From contig CAZMYW010000006.1 of assembly GCA_964570625.1 (NCBI GenBank), forward strand, positions 1 through 64,000: DNA of 64,000 nucleotides, given 5' to 3'. Positions 18,213 through 26,984 of the stretch are shown here, piece by piece; the first letter of the stretch is position 1, and the number at the start of each line of letters is the position of its first letter. The translations under genes were made by a program, and so were the position numbers. The notes beneath the pieces were generated by a model. That model had not been told where the DNA came from. It saw only the letters and a list, made by a program, of their open reading frames with translations, and did not search any database. This DNA is from JBFLXB01 sp964570625. Lineage in GTDB: Bacteria; Nitrospirota; Nitrospiria; 2-01-FULL-66-17.

Positions 18213-18878
18213 TCAAGCACGCGGCTGTTGCGGACGCCCCCGCGGGCCAACGACGCGCGGCCGCCTGGATCCGGCGGAACCACCGGATGCCAGCAGTTCT
18301 TCGTGGATCCGAGCCACCAAGCCGCGGATCGCGGTTTTGGGACGTCGGCCGTCGATGACGTAGTCCGCCACCCGCCGTTTGGCGGCCATCGACCACTGGC
18401 TCTTGATCCGCGCCAAGGCCTCGGCACGCGACAGGCCGTCGCGCGCGGCCAAACGGGCCAGTTGCGTACGCTGATCCGCGCTCACCACCACCACCGCGTC
18501 CATACGGTGATACGCGCCGCTCTCGATCAACAGTGCCGCGTCGAACACCACCACCGCATCGGCATCGCGGGCCGAGACCTCGCGCGTCAGCCGGCGTTCG
18601 GCCGCAAACACGGACGGATGGACGATGGCCTCGAGTTGCCGACGGCGACGCGGGTGCCCGAAGACCAGCGCGCCCAACTTCGCGCGGTCCACCACGCCGC
18701 CGGGCGCGACGTCACGGCCGAATGCGCGCGCCACCGCGCGGGCCCCGGCCGAGCGCGGCGCGAGCGCGGCGCGAGCGAGCCGATCCGCGTCGATCACATA
18801 CGCTCCCAGGTCGCGAAACATCGCCGCGACCGTGCTTTTGCCGCAGGCGATGCCGCCGGTCAGGCCGACTTTGATCAT
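18213..18878 (-). CDS. coaE: dephospho-CoA kinase
   Basis: Last step of coenzyme A synthesis, phosphorylating the 3'-hydroxyl of dephospho-CoA. The 221-residue protein has the P-loop GGIACGKST at 8-16, DADRLAR, and the HP-motif region IVHPSVF typical of CoaE. The tail beyond about residue 200 is Gly/Arg/Pro-rich and not conserved. The ATG at 18878 has no Shine-Dalgarno but follows a -10 box by 9 bases, suggesting a leaderless transcript. It is divergent from the transglycosylase gene. Confidence 0.94.
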   Translation of the reverse strand: MIKVGLTGGIACGKSTVAAMFRDLGAYVIDADRLARAALAPRSAGARAVARAFGRDVAPGGVVDRAKLGALVFGHPRRRRQLEAIVHPSVFAAERRLTREVSARDADAVVVFDAALLIESGAYHRMDAVVVVSADQRTQLARLAARDGLSRAEALARIKSQWSMAAKRRVADYVIDGRRPKTAIRGLVARIHEELLASGGSAGSRRPRVVGPRGRPQQPRA

Positions 18879-18887
18879 GGAGGCCGC

Positions 18888-18896
18888 AGTGTAGCA
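18888..18896 (-). promoter_or_regulatory. extended -10 promoter of coaE
   Basis: On the minus strand TGC-TACACT, an extended -10 form without a clear -35. Nine bases separate it from the coaE ATG. Confidence 0.45.
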
Positions 18897-18920
18897 CGGA
18901 TGCGAGAACCCTGGCCGCCG

Positions 18921-18950
18921 TTGATCCCGACGTAAGGCCCGGCGTACAAT
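18921..18950 (+). promoter_or_regulatory. promoter of the transglycosylase gene
   Basis: TTGATC (18921-18926), 18 bases and TACAAT (18945-18950). The predicted start near 18957 leaves a leader of about 29 nt before the GTG at 18986. Confidence 0.55.
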
Positions 18951-18985
18951 CCCGCACCGCGCATGACCGACCCCCGCTCCATCCC

Positions 18986-19963
18986 GTGACCCCGCGCCGC
19001 CGACGCAGCCGACCATCCCATCGCTTCGGCCGCACGATCGCGGGGACCGTGTTCGCGATCGGCGCCATCGCGGCCGGGTACGGCGCCTACGTGTACTTCA
19101 CGCTCCCGGACGTCGCTCCGCTCAAAACCAAGAACCCCACCACCACCGCGTTTATGGCGCTGCGGGAGCGGGAGTACAAGGAACGCGACGGCCGCGCGCC
19201 GCGTAAACACCAGCAATGGGTGCCGTTCTCTCGCGTGTCCCAGCACCTGGTCGACGCGGTGTTGCTGGCCGAGGACGCGGGGTTCTACTCCCACAACGGG
19301 GTGGACTATCACGAGTTATGGGAATCCATGAAGATCAACTGGCGCACCAAAAAAATCCGGCGGGGCGCCAGCACGATCACCCAACAGCTCGCGAAAAATC
19401 TCTACCTCTCGTCGGAACGAACCCTGACCAGAAAATTTCGCGAGCTCCTGATCACCAGACGCCTCGAACAGGATCTGAGCAAACGTCGCATTTTGGAACT
19501 GTATCTCAACGTAGTGGAGTGGGGCCCGCACCTCTACGGCGTGGAGCAGGCCGCGCGCACCTACTTCGGCGTGTCGGCCCGGAATCTCACGCCCGCGCAG
19601 TCCGCCACACTCGCGGGCATGCTCATCAATCCCATCCGGCACACCCCGCTCGCGCCCTCGTCTCGGCTCGCGCGCCGCAAGCGCATCATTCTGGATCGCA
19701 TGGTGCGATACCAGAAAATCACCCAAGAGGAATACCGCATCGCACTCGGCCTGACCCCACCCGAACCCGACCAAGAGCCAATCCCCGTCGTCGAACCCAC
19801 ACCCGTGCCCGAACCAGCCGACGACGGCCTAGCCGAAGACGAACCCACTCCCGAACCGCCCATCACTCCAGTCCCCCCCATGGAACTGACCGACCCCCCA
19901 CCCGACCCCGCCCCAGCACCCACTCTCGATTCACCCCCGACCGAGAATCCGGGCGGCACTTAG
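18986..19963 (+). CDS. mtgA: monofunctional biosynthetic peptidoglycan transglycosylase (GT51)
   Basis: Polymerises lipid II into glycan strands at the periplasmic face. 325 residues: basic N-terminus, one membrane anchor (about 17-40), GT51 domain (about 80-250) with the catalytic glutamate E96 in EDAGFYSHNG and the RGASTITQQLAKNLYL motif at 126-141. There is no penicillin-binding domain. The last 75 residues are a low-complexity Pro/Glu/Thr tail absent from standard MtgA, perhaps a wall-spanning spacer. The start is a GTG without a strong Shine-Dalgarno. Transcribed from its own promoter, divergent from coaE. Confidence 0.92.
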   Translation: MTPRRRRSRPSHRFGRTIAGTVFAIGAIAAGYGAYVYFTLPDVAPLKTKNPTTTAFMALREREYKERDGRAPRKHQQWVPFSRVSQHLVDAVLLAEDAGFYSHNGVDYHELWESMKINWRTKKIRRGASTITQQLAKNLYLSSERTLTRKFRELLITRRLEQDLSKRRILELYLNVVEWGPHLYGVEQAARTYFGVSARNLTPAQSATLAGMLINPIRHTPLAPSSRLARRKRIILDRMVRYQKITQEEYRIALGLTPPEPDQEPIPVVEPTPVPEPADDGLAEDEPTPEPPITPVPPMELTDPPPDPAPAPTLDSPPTENPGGT

Positions 19964-19984
19964 CACTCCCGACTCGTCAGAGTC

Positions 19985-20109
19985 GGAGCCTGTTCAGGAG
20001 CGCGCCATTCGCAAGGCGCCGCGAGAACCGGACCGCAGCGTACTGGGTCGTACGTGAGGACCGAAAGCGCAGCGGCAACGCCGCAGATGGCCGCTCATGG
20101 ACAGGCTCC
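19985..20109 (+). repeat. palindromic intergenic repeat, copy 3
   Basis: About 125 bp, nearly identical to copy 2: arms GGAGCCTGTTCAGGAGCG and CATGGACAGGCTCC, core CGTACTGGGTCGTACGTGAG. It starts 22 bases after the transglycosylase stop. The remainder of 20110-20322 is the GC-rich leader of the RRM gene. Confidence 0.75.
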
Positions 20110-20322
20110 TAGTGCCTGTGCTAGGATCGCGCCACTTGGGAGGCGCTATGCTCCCCCAACGCTCGATCCGTCACCCACTCATCCCTGCACAACCTGCAGC
20201 CACCACCCTGCGCGCGCGGCGCCGCGCCTCACCCCGTATCGACCCGAGACGATGCGGGGCCTCGATCAATCTCCCCGGACCGCACCCGCGGCCCGAGGCC
20301 TGCTCGGAGGGGAGGATGCCGT

Positions 20323-20622
20323 ATGGGGATGCGGCTCTATATCGGCAATCTGTCGTTCGCGGCGTCTGACGCCGATCTGCGGGAGTTGTTCGCTCAAGTC
20401 GGTGAGGTGCAATCCGCCAAGGTCATCACCGACGTGTATACCGGTCGATCGCGCGGGTTCGGATTCGTGGAAATGGCCACCCGGGATGAAGGGCAACAGG
20501 CCATCGAGCAGTTCAACGGCAAGCCGCTGAAAGGTCGCCCCATTATCGTGAACGAAGCGCGTCCGCCGGCGCGGCGCCACGGCAACGATTCCAGCGCGCC
20601 AGGCCCCTCGCCCAGCACCTGA
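20323..20622 (+). CDS. RRM-type RNA-binding protein
   Basis: 99-residue single RNA-recognition-motif protein of the bacterial glycine-rich/cold-regulated kind. RNP2 is LYIGNL (5-10) and RNP1 is RGFGFVEM (44-51), followed by a short Arg/Pro/Ser tail. It probably binds single-stranded RNA non-specifically, aiding folding in the cold. The ATG at 20323 has GGAGG eight bases upstream. More than 200 bases of gene-free leader precede it, as often seen for cold-regulated RNA-binding proteins, so post-transcriptional control is plausible. pgi begins four bases after its stop. Confidence 0.92.
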   Translation: MGMRLYIGNLSFAASDADLRELFAQVGEVQSAKVITDVYTGRSRGFGFVEMATRDEGQQAIEQFNGKPLKGRPIIVNEARPPARRHGNDSSAPGPSPST

Positions 20623-20626
20623 CCCG

Positions 20627-22369
20627 TTGGCGCCCTCCACGCAACCGACGCCCGACCGCTCCGACGCTTCCGTCCTGCATTCGGCCCAGCGCCTGTCTCC
20701 CGGACGGTTTCCCGAAACCCTGACCCGGCATCTCATCGAACTCCAGCGCGGCGGATTCCTCGCGCGGTTGCGCGATCGCGCGACTGATTTGTGGAACCCC
20801 GACCCCGCGCACCAGGCGGTGGCGGCCAATCGGCTGGGCTGGCTCGACGTGCTGCCGTTGATCAACACCCACGCGGCGCACCTGACCGCGTGGGCCCGCG
20901 ACGCGCGCGGCCGGTTCGACGCGTTCGCCTTGTTGGGCATGGGCGGATCCAGCCTGGCACCCGACGTCATCGCCCGCGTGGCGGCCTCGCCGCAAGACGC
21001 GGCGCGATTCGCCATGCTGGACTCCACGGATCCGGACGCGATCGCCGCGCTGGCGAAGCGGCTCGATGCCGCCAAGACCCTCCACATCGTCTCGTCAAAA
21101 TCCGGCGGCACCATCGAGACGCGCTCACACGCCGAGTTTTTCTGGGCACGCGCGGCCACACGTCCGGGGCAGGGGTTCGCCGCGATCACGGACCCGGGCT
21201 CGCCCCTGGCGCAGCTCGCGGCCGCGCGCACGTTCGAACACGTGTTCCTCAACGCCCCGGACATCGGCGGCCGGTACGCCGCGCTCTCCCTGGTGGGGCT
21301 GGTCCCCGCCGCGCTGTTGGGGCTGGACGTCACCGCGATCGCCGAGCGCACGGCCGCCATGGTGGACTCCTGCGCGCCCCAGGCGCCGACATACGACAAC
21401 CCCGGGCTGGTCTTGGGCGCACTCATGGCCGTGTCCGCGCTCAACGGCGCAAACAAATTAACCCTGTTGACCTCGCCCTCGCTCCTTCCGTTTGCCGCGT
21501 GGGCCGAGCAACTGGTGGCGGAAAGCACGGGCAAAGACGGCAAAGGAGTGATCCCGGTGGTGGGCGAGCCGTTGGATCGGGTGGAGTTCGGAGCCGACCG
21601 CTGCGTGGTGGCGCTCAGGTTGAAAGACGAGGCCAGCCCGGCGCTCGACGAGATCCTCCCCGTGCTCCGCAACAGCGGCACGCCGCTGGTGGAGATCGTG
21701 CTGCCGGATCGGATGGCGGTGTTCGGCGAGTTCTACAAATGGGAGATCGCCACCGTGGTCGCGGCCGCACTACTCGGGGTGGATCCGTTCGACGAACCCA
21801 ACGTCAAAGAGAGCAAGGACATGACCGCCTCCATTCTCAACCGCGTGGAGCAAACCAAGTCTTTCGGCATCCCCCCGCCCGCAGTGGACACCGGTCACCT
21901 CGCGCTCTGGGGCGCTCCATCACCCCCCCACCCCTCGATCGAAGGCGCCTTGCGCGCGTTCCTGGCCCCGGTCAAACCACCCATGTACCTGAGCCTGTTG
22001 GCGTACCTGAACCCGACCCCCCAAGTCGAAGCCGCCATCACGCAAATCCGCCGGGCCTTGGGTCCCACGCTGGGAGTGCCGACGCTCTTCGGCTGGGGTC
22101 CACGTTACCTCCACTCCATCGGCCAACTCTACAAAGGCGGCCCACCCAGCGGCGCGTTCATCATCCTCACCTCAGACCACGCCACCGACCTGCCGATCCC
22201 CGAAGCCGCCTACACGTTCGAGCAATTAGAAATGGCCCAAGCCCTAGGCGACTTCGAAGCCCTGAACAAACACACCCGCCCCGTCCTTCGTATCCATCTC
22301 AAAGGCGATCTAACGACCGCACTCGCCGAGCTGGAACGCGCCGTCACCGCCAGCCTGACTGACCGTTAG
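20627..22369 (+). CDS. pgi: glucose-6-phosphate isomerase
   Basis: Interconverts glucose-6-phosphate and fructose-6-phosphate. 580 residues with two SIS subdomains: SSKSGGTIET in the first, GEFYKWEIATVVAAALLGVDPFDEPNVKESK-type active-site helix region in the second. Sequence style and length match the PGI half of the transaldolase/PGI fusions found in several phyla, here without the transaldolase part. No ATG is available near the N-terminus; a TTG at 20627 is used, with no convincing Shine-Dalgarno, so translation may be coupled to the RRM gene. Confidence 0.9.
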   Translation: MAPSTQPTPDRSDASVLHSAQRLSPGRFPETLTRHLIELQRGGFLARLRDRATDLWNPDPAHQAVAANRLGWLDVLPLINTHAAHLTAWARDARGRFDAFALLGMGGSSLAPDVIARVAASPQDAARFAMLDSTDPDAIAALAKRLDAAKTLHIVSSKSGGTIETRSHAEFFWARAATRPGQGFAAITDPGSPLAQLAAARTFEHVFLNAPDIGGRYAALSLVGLVPAALLGLDVTAIAERTAAMVDSCAPQAPTYDNPGLVLGALMAVSALNGANKLTLLTSPSLLPFAAWAEQLVAESTGKDGKGVIPVVGEPLDRVEFGADRCVVALRLKDEASPALDEILPVLRNSGTPLVEIVLPDRMAVFGEFYKWEIATVVAAALLGVDPFDEPNVKESKDMTASILNRVEQTKSFGIPPPAVDTGHLALWGAPSPPHPSIEGALRAFLAPVKPPMYLSLLAYLNPTPQVEAAITQIRRALGPTLGVPTLFGWGPRYLHSIGQLYKGGPPSGAFIILTSDHATDLPIPEAAYTFEQLEMAQALGDFEALNKHTRPVLRIHLKGDLTTALAELERAVTASLTDR

Positions 22370-22386
22370 TTGATCTAAGGAGGTTT

Positions 22387-22406
22387 CGGCCGCTTTTATG
22401 CGGCCG
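22387..22406. terminator. stem-loop after pgi
   Basis: CGGCCGC pairs with GCGGCCG around TTTTAT, 18 bases after the pgi stop and directly before repeat copy 4. No trailing T-run. Confidence 0.4.
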
Positions 22407-22530
22407 CTGGCCGCCGAGAAGTGGGTAGCTGCCAGGCGGAGCAAGAAGCCGCACCGCAGCGTACTGGGTCGTACGTGAGGATGCGGCTTCGCCGCGACAA
22501 CGCCGCAGATGCCCGTTTCTCGGCGGCCAG
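22407..22530 (+). repeat. palindromic intergenic repeat, copy 4
   Basis: About 124 bp with arms CTGGCCGCCGAGAA and TTCTCGGCGGCCAG, unrelated in sequence to the arms of copies 1-3 but equally self-complementary. The core CGTACTGGGTCGTACGTGAG is identical to copies 2 and 3. It separates pgi from ubiE. Confidence 0.75.
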
Positions 22531-22548
22531 ATTGACACCGGGAAGGGA

Positions 22549-23298
22549 ATGATGCTACCAACACCCGTGCCCCGCTCATCAGCCATACCAGCTCCCGCTG
22601 AAAAAGAACGCACCGTCCAGCGCATGTTCTCCGCCATCGCGCGCTGGTACGATCTCAACAACACGGTCTTGTCGCTCGGCCTCCACCACGCGTGGAAGCG
22701 TCAAGCCGTGGCGCTGACGCAGGCCAAGCCCGGCAACACCGTGCTGGATCTGTGCGCGGGCACGTGCGACCTGGCGATTTTGCTCGGGGATACGGTCCGG
22801 CCGAGCGGCCGCGTCACGGCGTGTGATCTGAACGCGGAGATGCTGGAGATCGGCCGGCGCAAAGTTGCCAAGCGCGGGTACGATGATCGCATCACCTGCG
22901 TGTTGGGCAACGCGGAGTCGCTGCAATTCGAGAGCAATACGTTCGACGCCTTGACCGTGGCCTTCGGCCTGCGCAACGTCACACACCTGGACCGGGCCCT
23001 CGCGGAAATGTATCGGGTGCTACGACCCGGCGGCCGCGCCGTGTGCCTAGAGTTCTCCCAGCCCACCAACGCGGGGTTTCGCAAGGCGTATGACTTCTAC
23101 TCGTTCACGCTCCTGCCCAAGATCGGTACCTGGATCGCTCGCGACCGCACCGGTGTGTACCAGTATTTGCCGGACTCGATCCGGAACTTCCCGTCCCAGG
23201 AGCGTTTTGCCGCCATGTGGCGCGAGACCGGCTTTCACGGCGTGCGGTACGTGAACCGCTCCGGCGGCATCGTGGCTATGCACATCGGCGTGAAATGA
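22549..23298 (+). CDS. ubiE: demethylmenaquinone/ubiquinone C-methyltransferase
   Basis: SAM-dependent C-methylation of the quinone ring in menaquinone (or ubiquinone) synthesis. 249 residues with the family opening RMFSAIARWYDLNN, SAM motif VLDLCAGTCDLA (65-76), and the UbiE signatures FGLRNV and LEFSQP, ending in GGIVAMHIGVK. GGGAAGGGA precedes two consecutive ATGs (22549, 22552). Its TGA overlaps the ATG of the radical SAM gene (ATGA), so the two are translated together. Confidence 0.93.
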   Translation: MMLPTPVPRSSAIPAPAEKERTVQRMFSAIARWYDLNNTVLSLGLHHAWKRQAVALTQAKPGNTVLDLCAGTCDLAILLGDTVRPSGRVTACDLNAEMLEIGRRKVAKRGYDDRITCVLGNAESLQFESNTFDALTVAFGLRNVTHLDRALAEMYRVLRPGGRAVCLEFSQPTNAGFRKAYDFYSFTLLPKIGTWIARDRTGVYQYLPDSIRNFPSQERFAAMWRETGFHGVRYVNRSGGIVAMHIGVK

Positions 23299-24869
23299 GC
23301 GCGATGAAGTCCATCCTCTACGTGTGGCTGCCGTGCAAAGAGATCTACCCCATCGGCCTGACGTACCTGGCGAACTTTATCCATGGGCACCACCCCGAGA
23401 TCAGCCAGCAGATTCTGGATCTGACGCCCATCCCGCGCGAGCGGCGCAAGCAGGTGCTGCGCGACGTGATCGCTCAGAACAAATCCGACCTGGTCTGCTT
23501 CTCCTGGCGCGACATCCAGGTGTTCGCTCCGCACGAAGGCGACGCGAGCCTGAAGTACGCATTCAACTTCTACCACTCGATCAACCCGTTCAAGAAAGCG
23601 TTCGCGTCGTACAAGGGCTTGGAATTTCTCTGGCGCTACTACCAGGGCATTCGCGAGTTCCTGGGCTATCCCTGGCTAGTGGCCGAGGAGTTCCCGGACA
23701 CGCGCATGATGATCGGTGGCGGCGCGTTTTCGGTCTTTGCGGATCAATTGATCCACAAGCTGCCCGAAGGCACGATCGGCATCTTGGGCGAGGGCGAAGA
23801 AGCCGTACTCAAAGTCGTCGAAGGCAAACCACTCGACGACGAGCGCTACATGGTCAAAGAGCGTGGCGTCGTGCACTCGGGCAAGAAGGGGCATTACCTG
23901 CCGCTGACCGACTTCAATCTGGACGTGCCGTACCTTTCCAAGGTCTACCCCCAGCACACCGTACACCGTGGCAACTACATCGGCGTGCAGACCAAACGCG
24001 GCTGCCCCTACGATTGCCAGTTCTGCGAGTACCCCTACATCGAAGGCAAAGAAGTGCGGCACCGCCCGCCCGCCGCGGTGTTGCACGACATGAAGCAGCA
24101 CTACGAGTTCTGGGGCACGCGCAAATTCTGGTTCACCGACGCGCAATTTATCACCGGCCGCGAAGCCTACCTGCAAGTCATGGAAATCCTGGAGCGCATC
24201 AAGGCCGAGAAATTCCAAATCGAGTGGTCCGGTTACCTGCGCACCAGCCACATCACCGCTGAACTGGCCAAGTTGATGGTGGCCACCGGCGTGGGCGACC
24301 TGGAAGTCGCCATCACCTCGGGCTCGCAAGCCATCATCAACGAGCTGCACATGGGCTTCTCATTAGAGAAGCTCTACGAAGGCTGCCGGCACTTGAAGGA
24401 TGCGGGCTTCAAAGGCAAAGTGATCCTCAATTACTCCCCCAACTCTCCGGGTGAAACCGAGCAGACCCTGCTGGAGAGCGTGGAGTCCTACAAAAAGATC
24501 GCCGCGATCCTGGGCGAAGACCACGTCTTCCCCATGCTCTTCTTCCTGGGCGTCCAACCCCACACCGGCTTCGAAGACCGTCTGCTGACCGAAGGCTACC
24601 TGAGCCAAGGTTACAACCCCCTCTCCCTGAATCCCCTGACGATCAAGAAACTCCTCTACAACCCCGCGCCCTTCTCCAAACTGATTGCCAAGGCCTGCCT
24701 GAAGGCGTGGGAGGCCAAAGAGAAGGAACTGCGCCAGACGCATGAAGTCGCGCGCGATCTCACCGGGCACTATGCGGATACGAATCTGTTCGCCGGGGTG
24801 GTGAAGGATTCGGGCAGGCAGGTACTGATCAACATCGAGCGGGAACTGGTCGGACCGCCTGGTCGTTAG
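23295..24869 (+). CDS. radical SAM protein with N-terminal B12-binding-like domain
   Basis: 524 residues. The N-terminal 150 residues have the alpha/beta pattern of a cobalamin-binding domain but no DxHxxG, so cobalamin may be base-off-free or absent. The radical SAM domain carries C237-x3-C241-x2-C244 in RGCPYDCQFCEY for the [4Fe-4S] cluster. The C-terminal part lacks a recognisable SPASM domain. The substrate is unknown; tight coupling with ubiE suggests a role in quinone or isoprenoid lipid modification. Such genes are often annotated as BchE/P-methylase relatives, but no tetrapyrrole gene other than hemL is near. Confidence 0.85.
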   Translation: MSAMKSILYVWLPCKEIYPIGLTYLANFIHGHHPEISQQILDLTPIPRERRKQVLRDVIAQNKSDLVCFSWRDIQVFAPHEGDASLKYAFNFYHSINPFKKAFASYKGLEFLWRYYQGIREFLGYPWLVAEEFPDTRMMIGGGAFSVFADQLIHKLPEGTIGILGEGEEAVLKVVEGKPLDDERYMVKERGVVHSGKKGHYLPLTDFNLDVPYLSKVYPQHTVHRGNYIGVQTKRGCPYDCQFCEYPYIEGKEVRHRPPAAVLHDMKQHYEFWGTRKFWFTDAQFITGREAYLQVMEILERIKAEKFQIEWSGYLRTSHITAELAKLMVATGVGDLEVAITSGSQAIINELHMGFSLEKLYEGCRHLKDAGFKGKVILNYSPNSPGETEQTLLESVESYKKIAAILGEDHVFPMLFFLGVQPHTGFEDRLLTEGYLSQGYNPLSLNPLTIKKLLYNPAPFSKLIAKACLKAWEAKEKELRQTHEVARDLTGHYADTNLFAGVVKDSGRQVLINIERELVGPPGR

Positions 24870-24943
24870 TCTCAACGCTCGCTCGTGTCATCAGCAAGGC
24901 CCGACCCCAGCGATGTGATGGCGTCTTCCTAAGGGGTACACCG

Positions 24944-26266
24944 GTGTTGCAAATCAAACAATTTGTCCAGCGCGATCTCTGGACCACCGACCTTCGGTCG
25001 CTCTCCGTCGTGCCGCGCGTGGGCGTTCAGGCCATGCGCCTGGCCATCGCGGTGTCCCTGGAATTTCGCCATCGCTTGCTCGATGCCCGGGCCGCCGGCC
25101 TGGTCTACACCACCCTGCTGTCGCTGGTGCCGTTCCTCGCCGTGGTGTTTTCGGTGTTGAAGGGCTTCGGCGCGCACCACCAGATCGAACCCGTGTTGGC
25201 GCAGGTGCTGGAGCCGTTGGGCCCGAAGGGACAGGAAATCACCCAGCAGGTGATCGGGTTCGTGGACAACCTCAAAGTCGGGGTCCTCGGGGTGCTCGGG
25301 GTCGCGGGCCTCTTGTACACCGCCTACTCGCTCATCGATAAGATCGAACAGTCGCTGAACGCGATCTGGCAGGTGCGCCGGGGACGATCCTGGACGCGCA
25401 AGTTCACCGACTATTTGAGCGTGCTGCTGGTCGGGCCGGTGCTGGTGGTCACGGCCCTGGGCCTGCTGGCGTCGGTCCAAAGCCAAACCCTGGTCCAACG
25501 CGTGATGGCATTCCAACCGCTGGGATCGTGGGTGGTTGCGCTGGCCCAGTTGGTCCCGTTTCTCCTGCTCGCCGTGGTCTTTGCGTTCATCTACAAGTTC
25601 GTACCCAACACCCGGGTCCATTTTGCCTCGGCCCTGGTGGGCGGAATATCCGCCGCCGCGTTGTGGGGTCTGGCGGGCATGGCATTCGCGAAATTCGTCG
25701 CGGGATCGGGCCAATACGGCGCCATCTACTCCGGCTTCGCGATCGTGCTGTTGTTGCTGATCTGGCTCTACGCCGCGTGGCTGATCGTGCTGGTCGGCGC
25801 CCAGGTGGCGTTTTTCCATCAACATCCGGCCGCGTATCAATCCACGTTGATGTGGCAACAACACACTTCTGCCCTGCGGGAACAGGTGGCCCTGAGAGTA
25901 GTGGCCGCGCTGACGCGACGGTTTCTGGACGGCGCAGGCCCGGTTCGTGCGGCCGATCTGGCCAACGAACTCAACCTTCCGGCCTCCTTGGTGGAAGCGC
26001 AGGTGGACCAACTCGTGACGCACGGCTTTCTCGGCCGCCTGAGCGAACCTGCCGGCGTGACCCTGATCAAACCACCCGACACCACGCCCATCAACGACGT
26101 GCTCGACGCGGTTCGGGAGGTCAAAGCCTCCGAAGTCATGATTCCGAACCACGCACACGACCCCATCACCGATGCGCTGCGCCGCCGCGATCAAGCCGCT
26201 GAACAAGCCCTCGCCGGGCTCACCCTGGAATCCTTGGTAACCGAACGTAATGATTCGGCACGATGA
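24944..26266 (+). CDS. YihY/BrkB-family membrane protein with C-terminal winged helix
   Basis: 440 residues. The first 290 contain about six membrane helices and the family features (AAGLVYTTLLSLVPFLAVVFS, and GQYGAIYSGFAIVLLLLIWLY). The last 130 residues are soluble; about 315-385 resemble a winged-helix domain, as in the longer Gram-negative members. The family was once called ribonuclease BN, an attribution later withdrawn; a transport or envelope role is more likely. GTG start with AGGGG seven bases before. Monocistronic. Confidence 0.88.
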   Translation: MLQIKQFVQRDLWTTDLRSLSVVPRVGVQAMRLAIAVSLEFRHRLLDARAAGLVYTTLLSLVPFLAVVFSVLKGFGAHHQIEPVLAQVLEPLGPKGQEITQQVIGFVDNLKVGVLGVLGVAGLLYTAYSLIDKIEQSLNAIWQVRRGRSWTRKFTDYLSVLLVGPVLVVTALGLLASVQSQTLVQRVMAFQPLGSWVVALAQLVPFLLLAVVFAFIYKFVPNTRVHFASALVGGISAAALWGLAGMAFAKFVAGSGQYGAIYSGFAIVLLLLIWLYAAWLIVLVGAQVAFFHQHPAAYQSTLMWQQHTSALREQVALRVVAALTRRFLDGAGPVRAADLANELNLPASLVEAQVDQLVTHGFLGRLSEPAGVTLIKPPDTTPINDVLDAVREVKASEVMIPNHAHDPITDALRRRDQAAEQALAGLTLESLVTERNDSAR

Positions 26267-26336
26267 GGATCGTGCGCCGGATGAACAGAGGGCTGCGACT
26301 CACGCGCTCAGAGTAGGCTTTCCCGATAGAGGTTGT

Positions 26337-26342
26337 TATAAT
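26337..26342 (+). promoter_or_regulatory. -10 box upstream of the BrnT-like gene
   Basis: A consensus TATAAT, 48 bases before the toxin ATG, with a poor -35 (TAGGCT at 17 bases). BrnTA operons are autoregulated, so an operator could overlap here, but no clear inverted repeat stands out. Confidence 0.45.
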
Positions 26343-26390
26343 GCGCACCACGATTGACGATGTGGGCCCTTCGATGCCACTTCTCCAAGA

Positions 26391-26663
26391 ATGAGACTCG
26401 AATGGGACCCGAACAAAGCCCGTGTGAACCTCCGGAAACATCGGGTCTCGTTCGAGGAGGCTGCCACGGCGTTGCGGGACCCCTTGTCGGTGACCGGTGC
26501 CGACCCCGACCATTCGATCCGCGAATTTCGCTTCGTAACGTTTGGTGTATCAGAACAAGGTCGGCTATTGGTCGTGGCTCACGTCGAACGAGGCGACACC
26601 ATCAGAATCATTAGTGCCCGTATGGCGAACAAGGGAGAACGAACGATCTATGAAGAAGGTTAA
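26391..26663 (+). CDS. brnT: BrnT-family toxin
   Basis: 90-residue RelE-fold ribonuclease toxin of type II BrnTA systems. It shows the family pattern EWDPNKARVNLRKHRVSFEEAATAL at the start, then DPDHS, GRLLVVAHVERG and the C-terminal IRIISARMANKGER-x-YEE that contains the catalytic Arg/Glu side chains. The ATG at 26391 begins the canonical N-terminus. It is followed with a 14-base overlap by the antitoxin gene, the normal toxin-first order of BrnTA. Confidence 0.9.
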   Translation: MRLEWDPNKARVNLRKHRVSFEEAATALRDPLSVTGADPDHSIREFRFVTFGVSEQGRLLVVAHVERGDTIRIISARMANKGERTIYEEG

Positions 26664-26916
26664 ACGAGCCCCAAAAAACGAGCTTCGCCCCGCCTACAAG
26701 CGCTCAGACTTTGTGGGCCCATTGGTACGAGGAAAATACGCGAAGCGCTTGAAGCAGTCTTCGAACATCGTGGTCCTGCAGCCTGAAGTAGCGGCAGCGT
26801 TTCCAAACGACGAGACAGTCAACGCCGCGCTCCGATCTCTCATCAGGCTCGCAAAGGCGACGACGCGGCCCACAAAGCGCTCAGGCGGACGCACCACAAA
26901 ACACCGCGCCGCGTAG
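26650..26916 (+). CDS. BrnA-like antitoxin
   Basis: 88 residues, basic N-terminus, then VVLQPEVAAAFPNDETVNAALRSLIRLA, the helix pattern of the short ribbon-helix-helix-type antitoxins that accompany BrnT. It should neutralise the toxin and bind the operon promoter. The ATG at 26650 lies inside the toxin gene (14-base overlap). The tail is rich in Lys/Arg/Thr. It is shorter in its conserved part than classical BrnA, so I call it BrnA-like. Confidence 0.8.
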   Translation: MKKVKRAPKNELRPAYKRSDFVGPLVRGKYAKRLKQSSNIVVLQPEVAAAFPNDETVNAALRSLIRLAKATTRPTKRSGGRTTKHRAA

Positions 26917-26954
26917 CACTGCCGGTCAGCAAGCCCTGGCTGGCAGGAGATATC

Positions 26955-26984
26955 ATGCCTAAAATGATGAGTCTGCGCGGGTAA
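26955..26984 (+). other. possible 9-codon leader peptide before dut
   Basis: ATG at 26955 is preceded by AGGAGA at good spacing and opens a 9-residue frame (MPKMMSLRG) that stops at 26982-26984, seven bases before the dut ATG and in the same frame. dut itself lacks a good Shine-Dalgarno. Reinitiation from this mini-ORF could supply dut translation. Confidence 0.35.

Noticed and set aside
20791..22362. Second plus-strand frame inside pgi
   Set aside because: Arg-rich out-of-frame reading of pgi with no similarity to any family.
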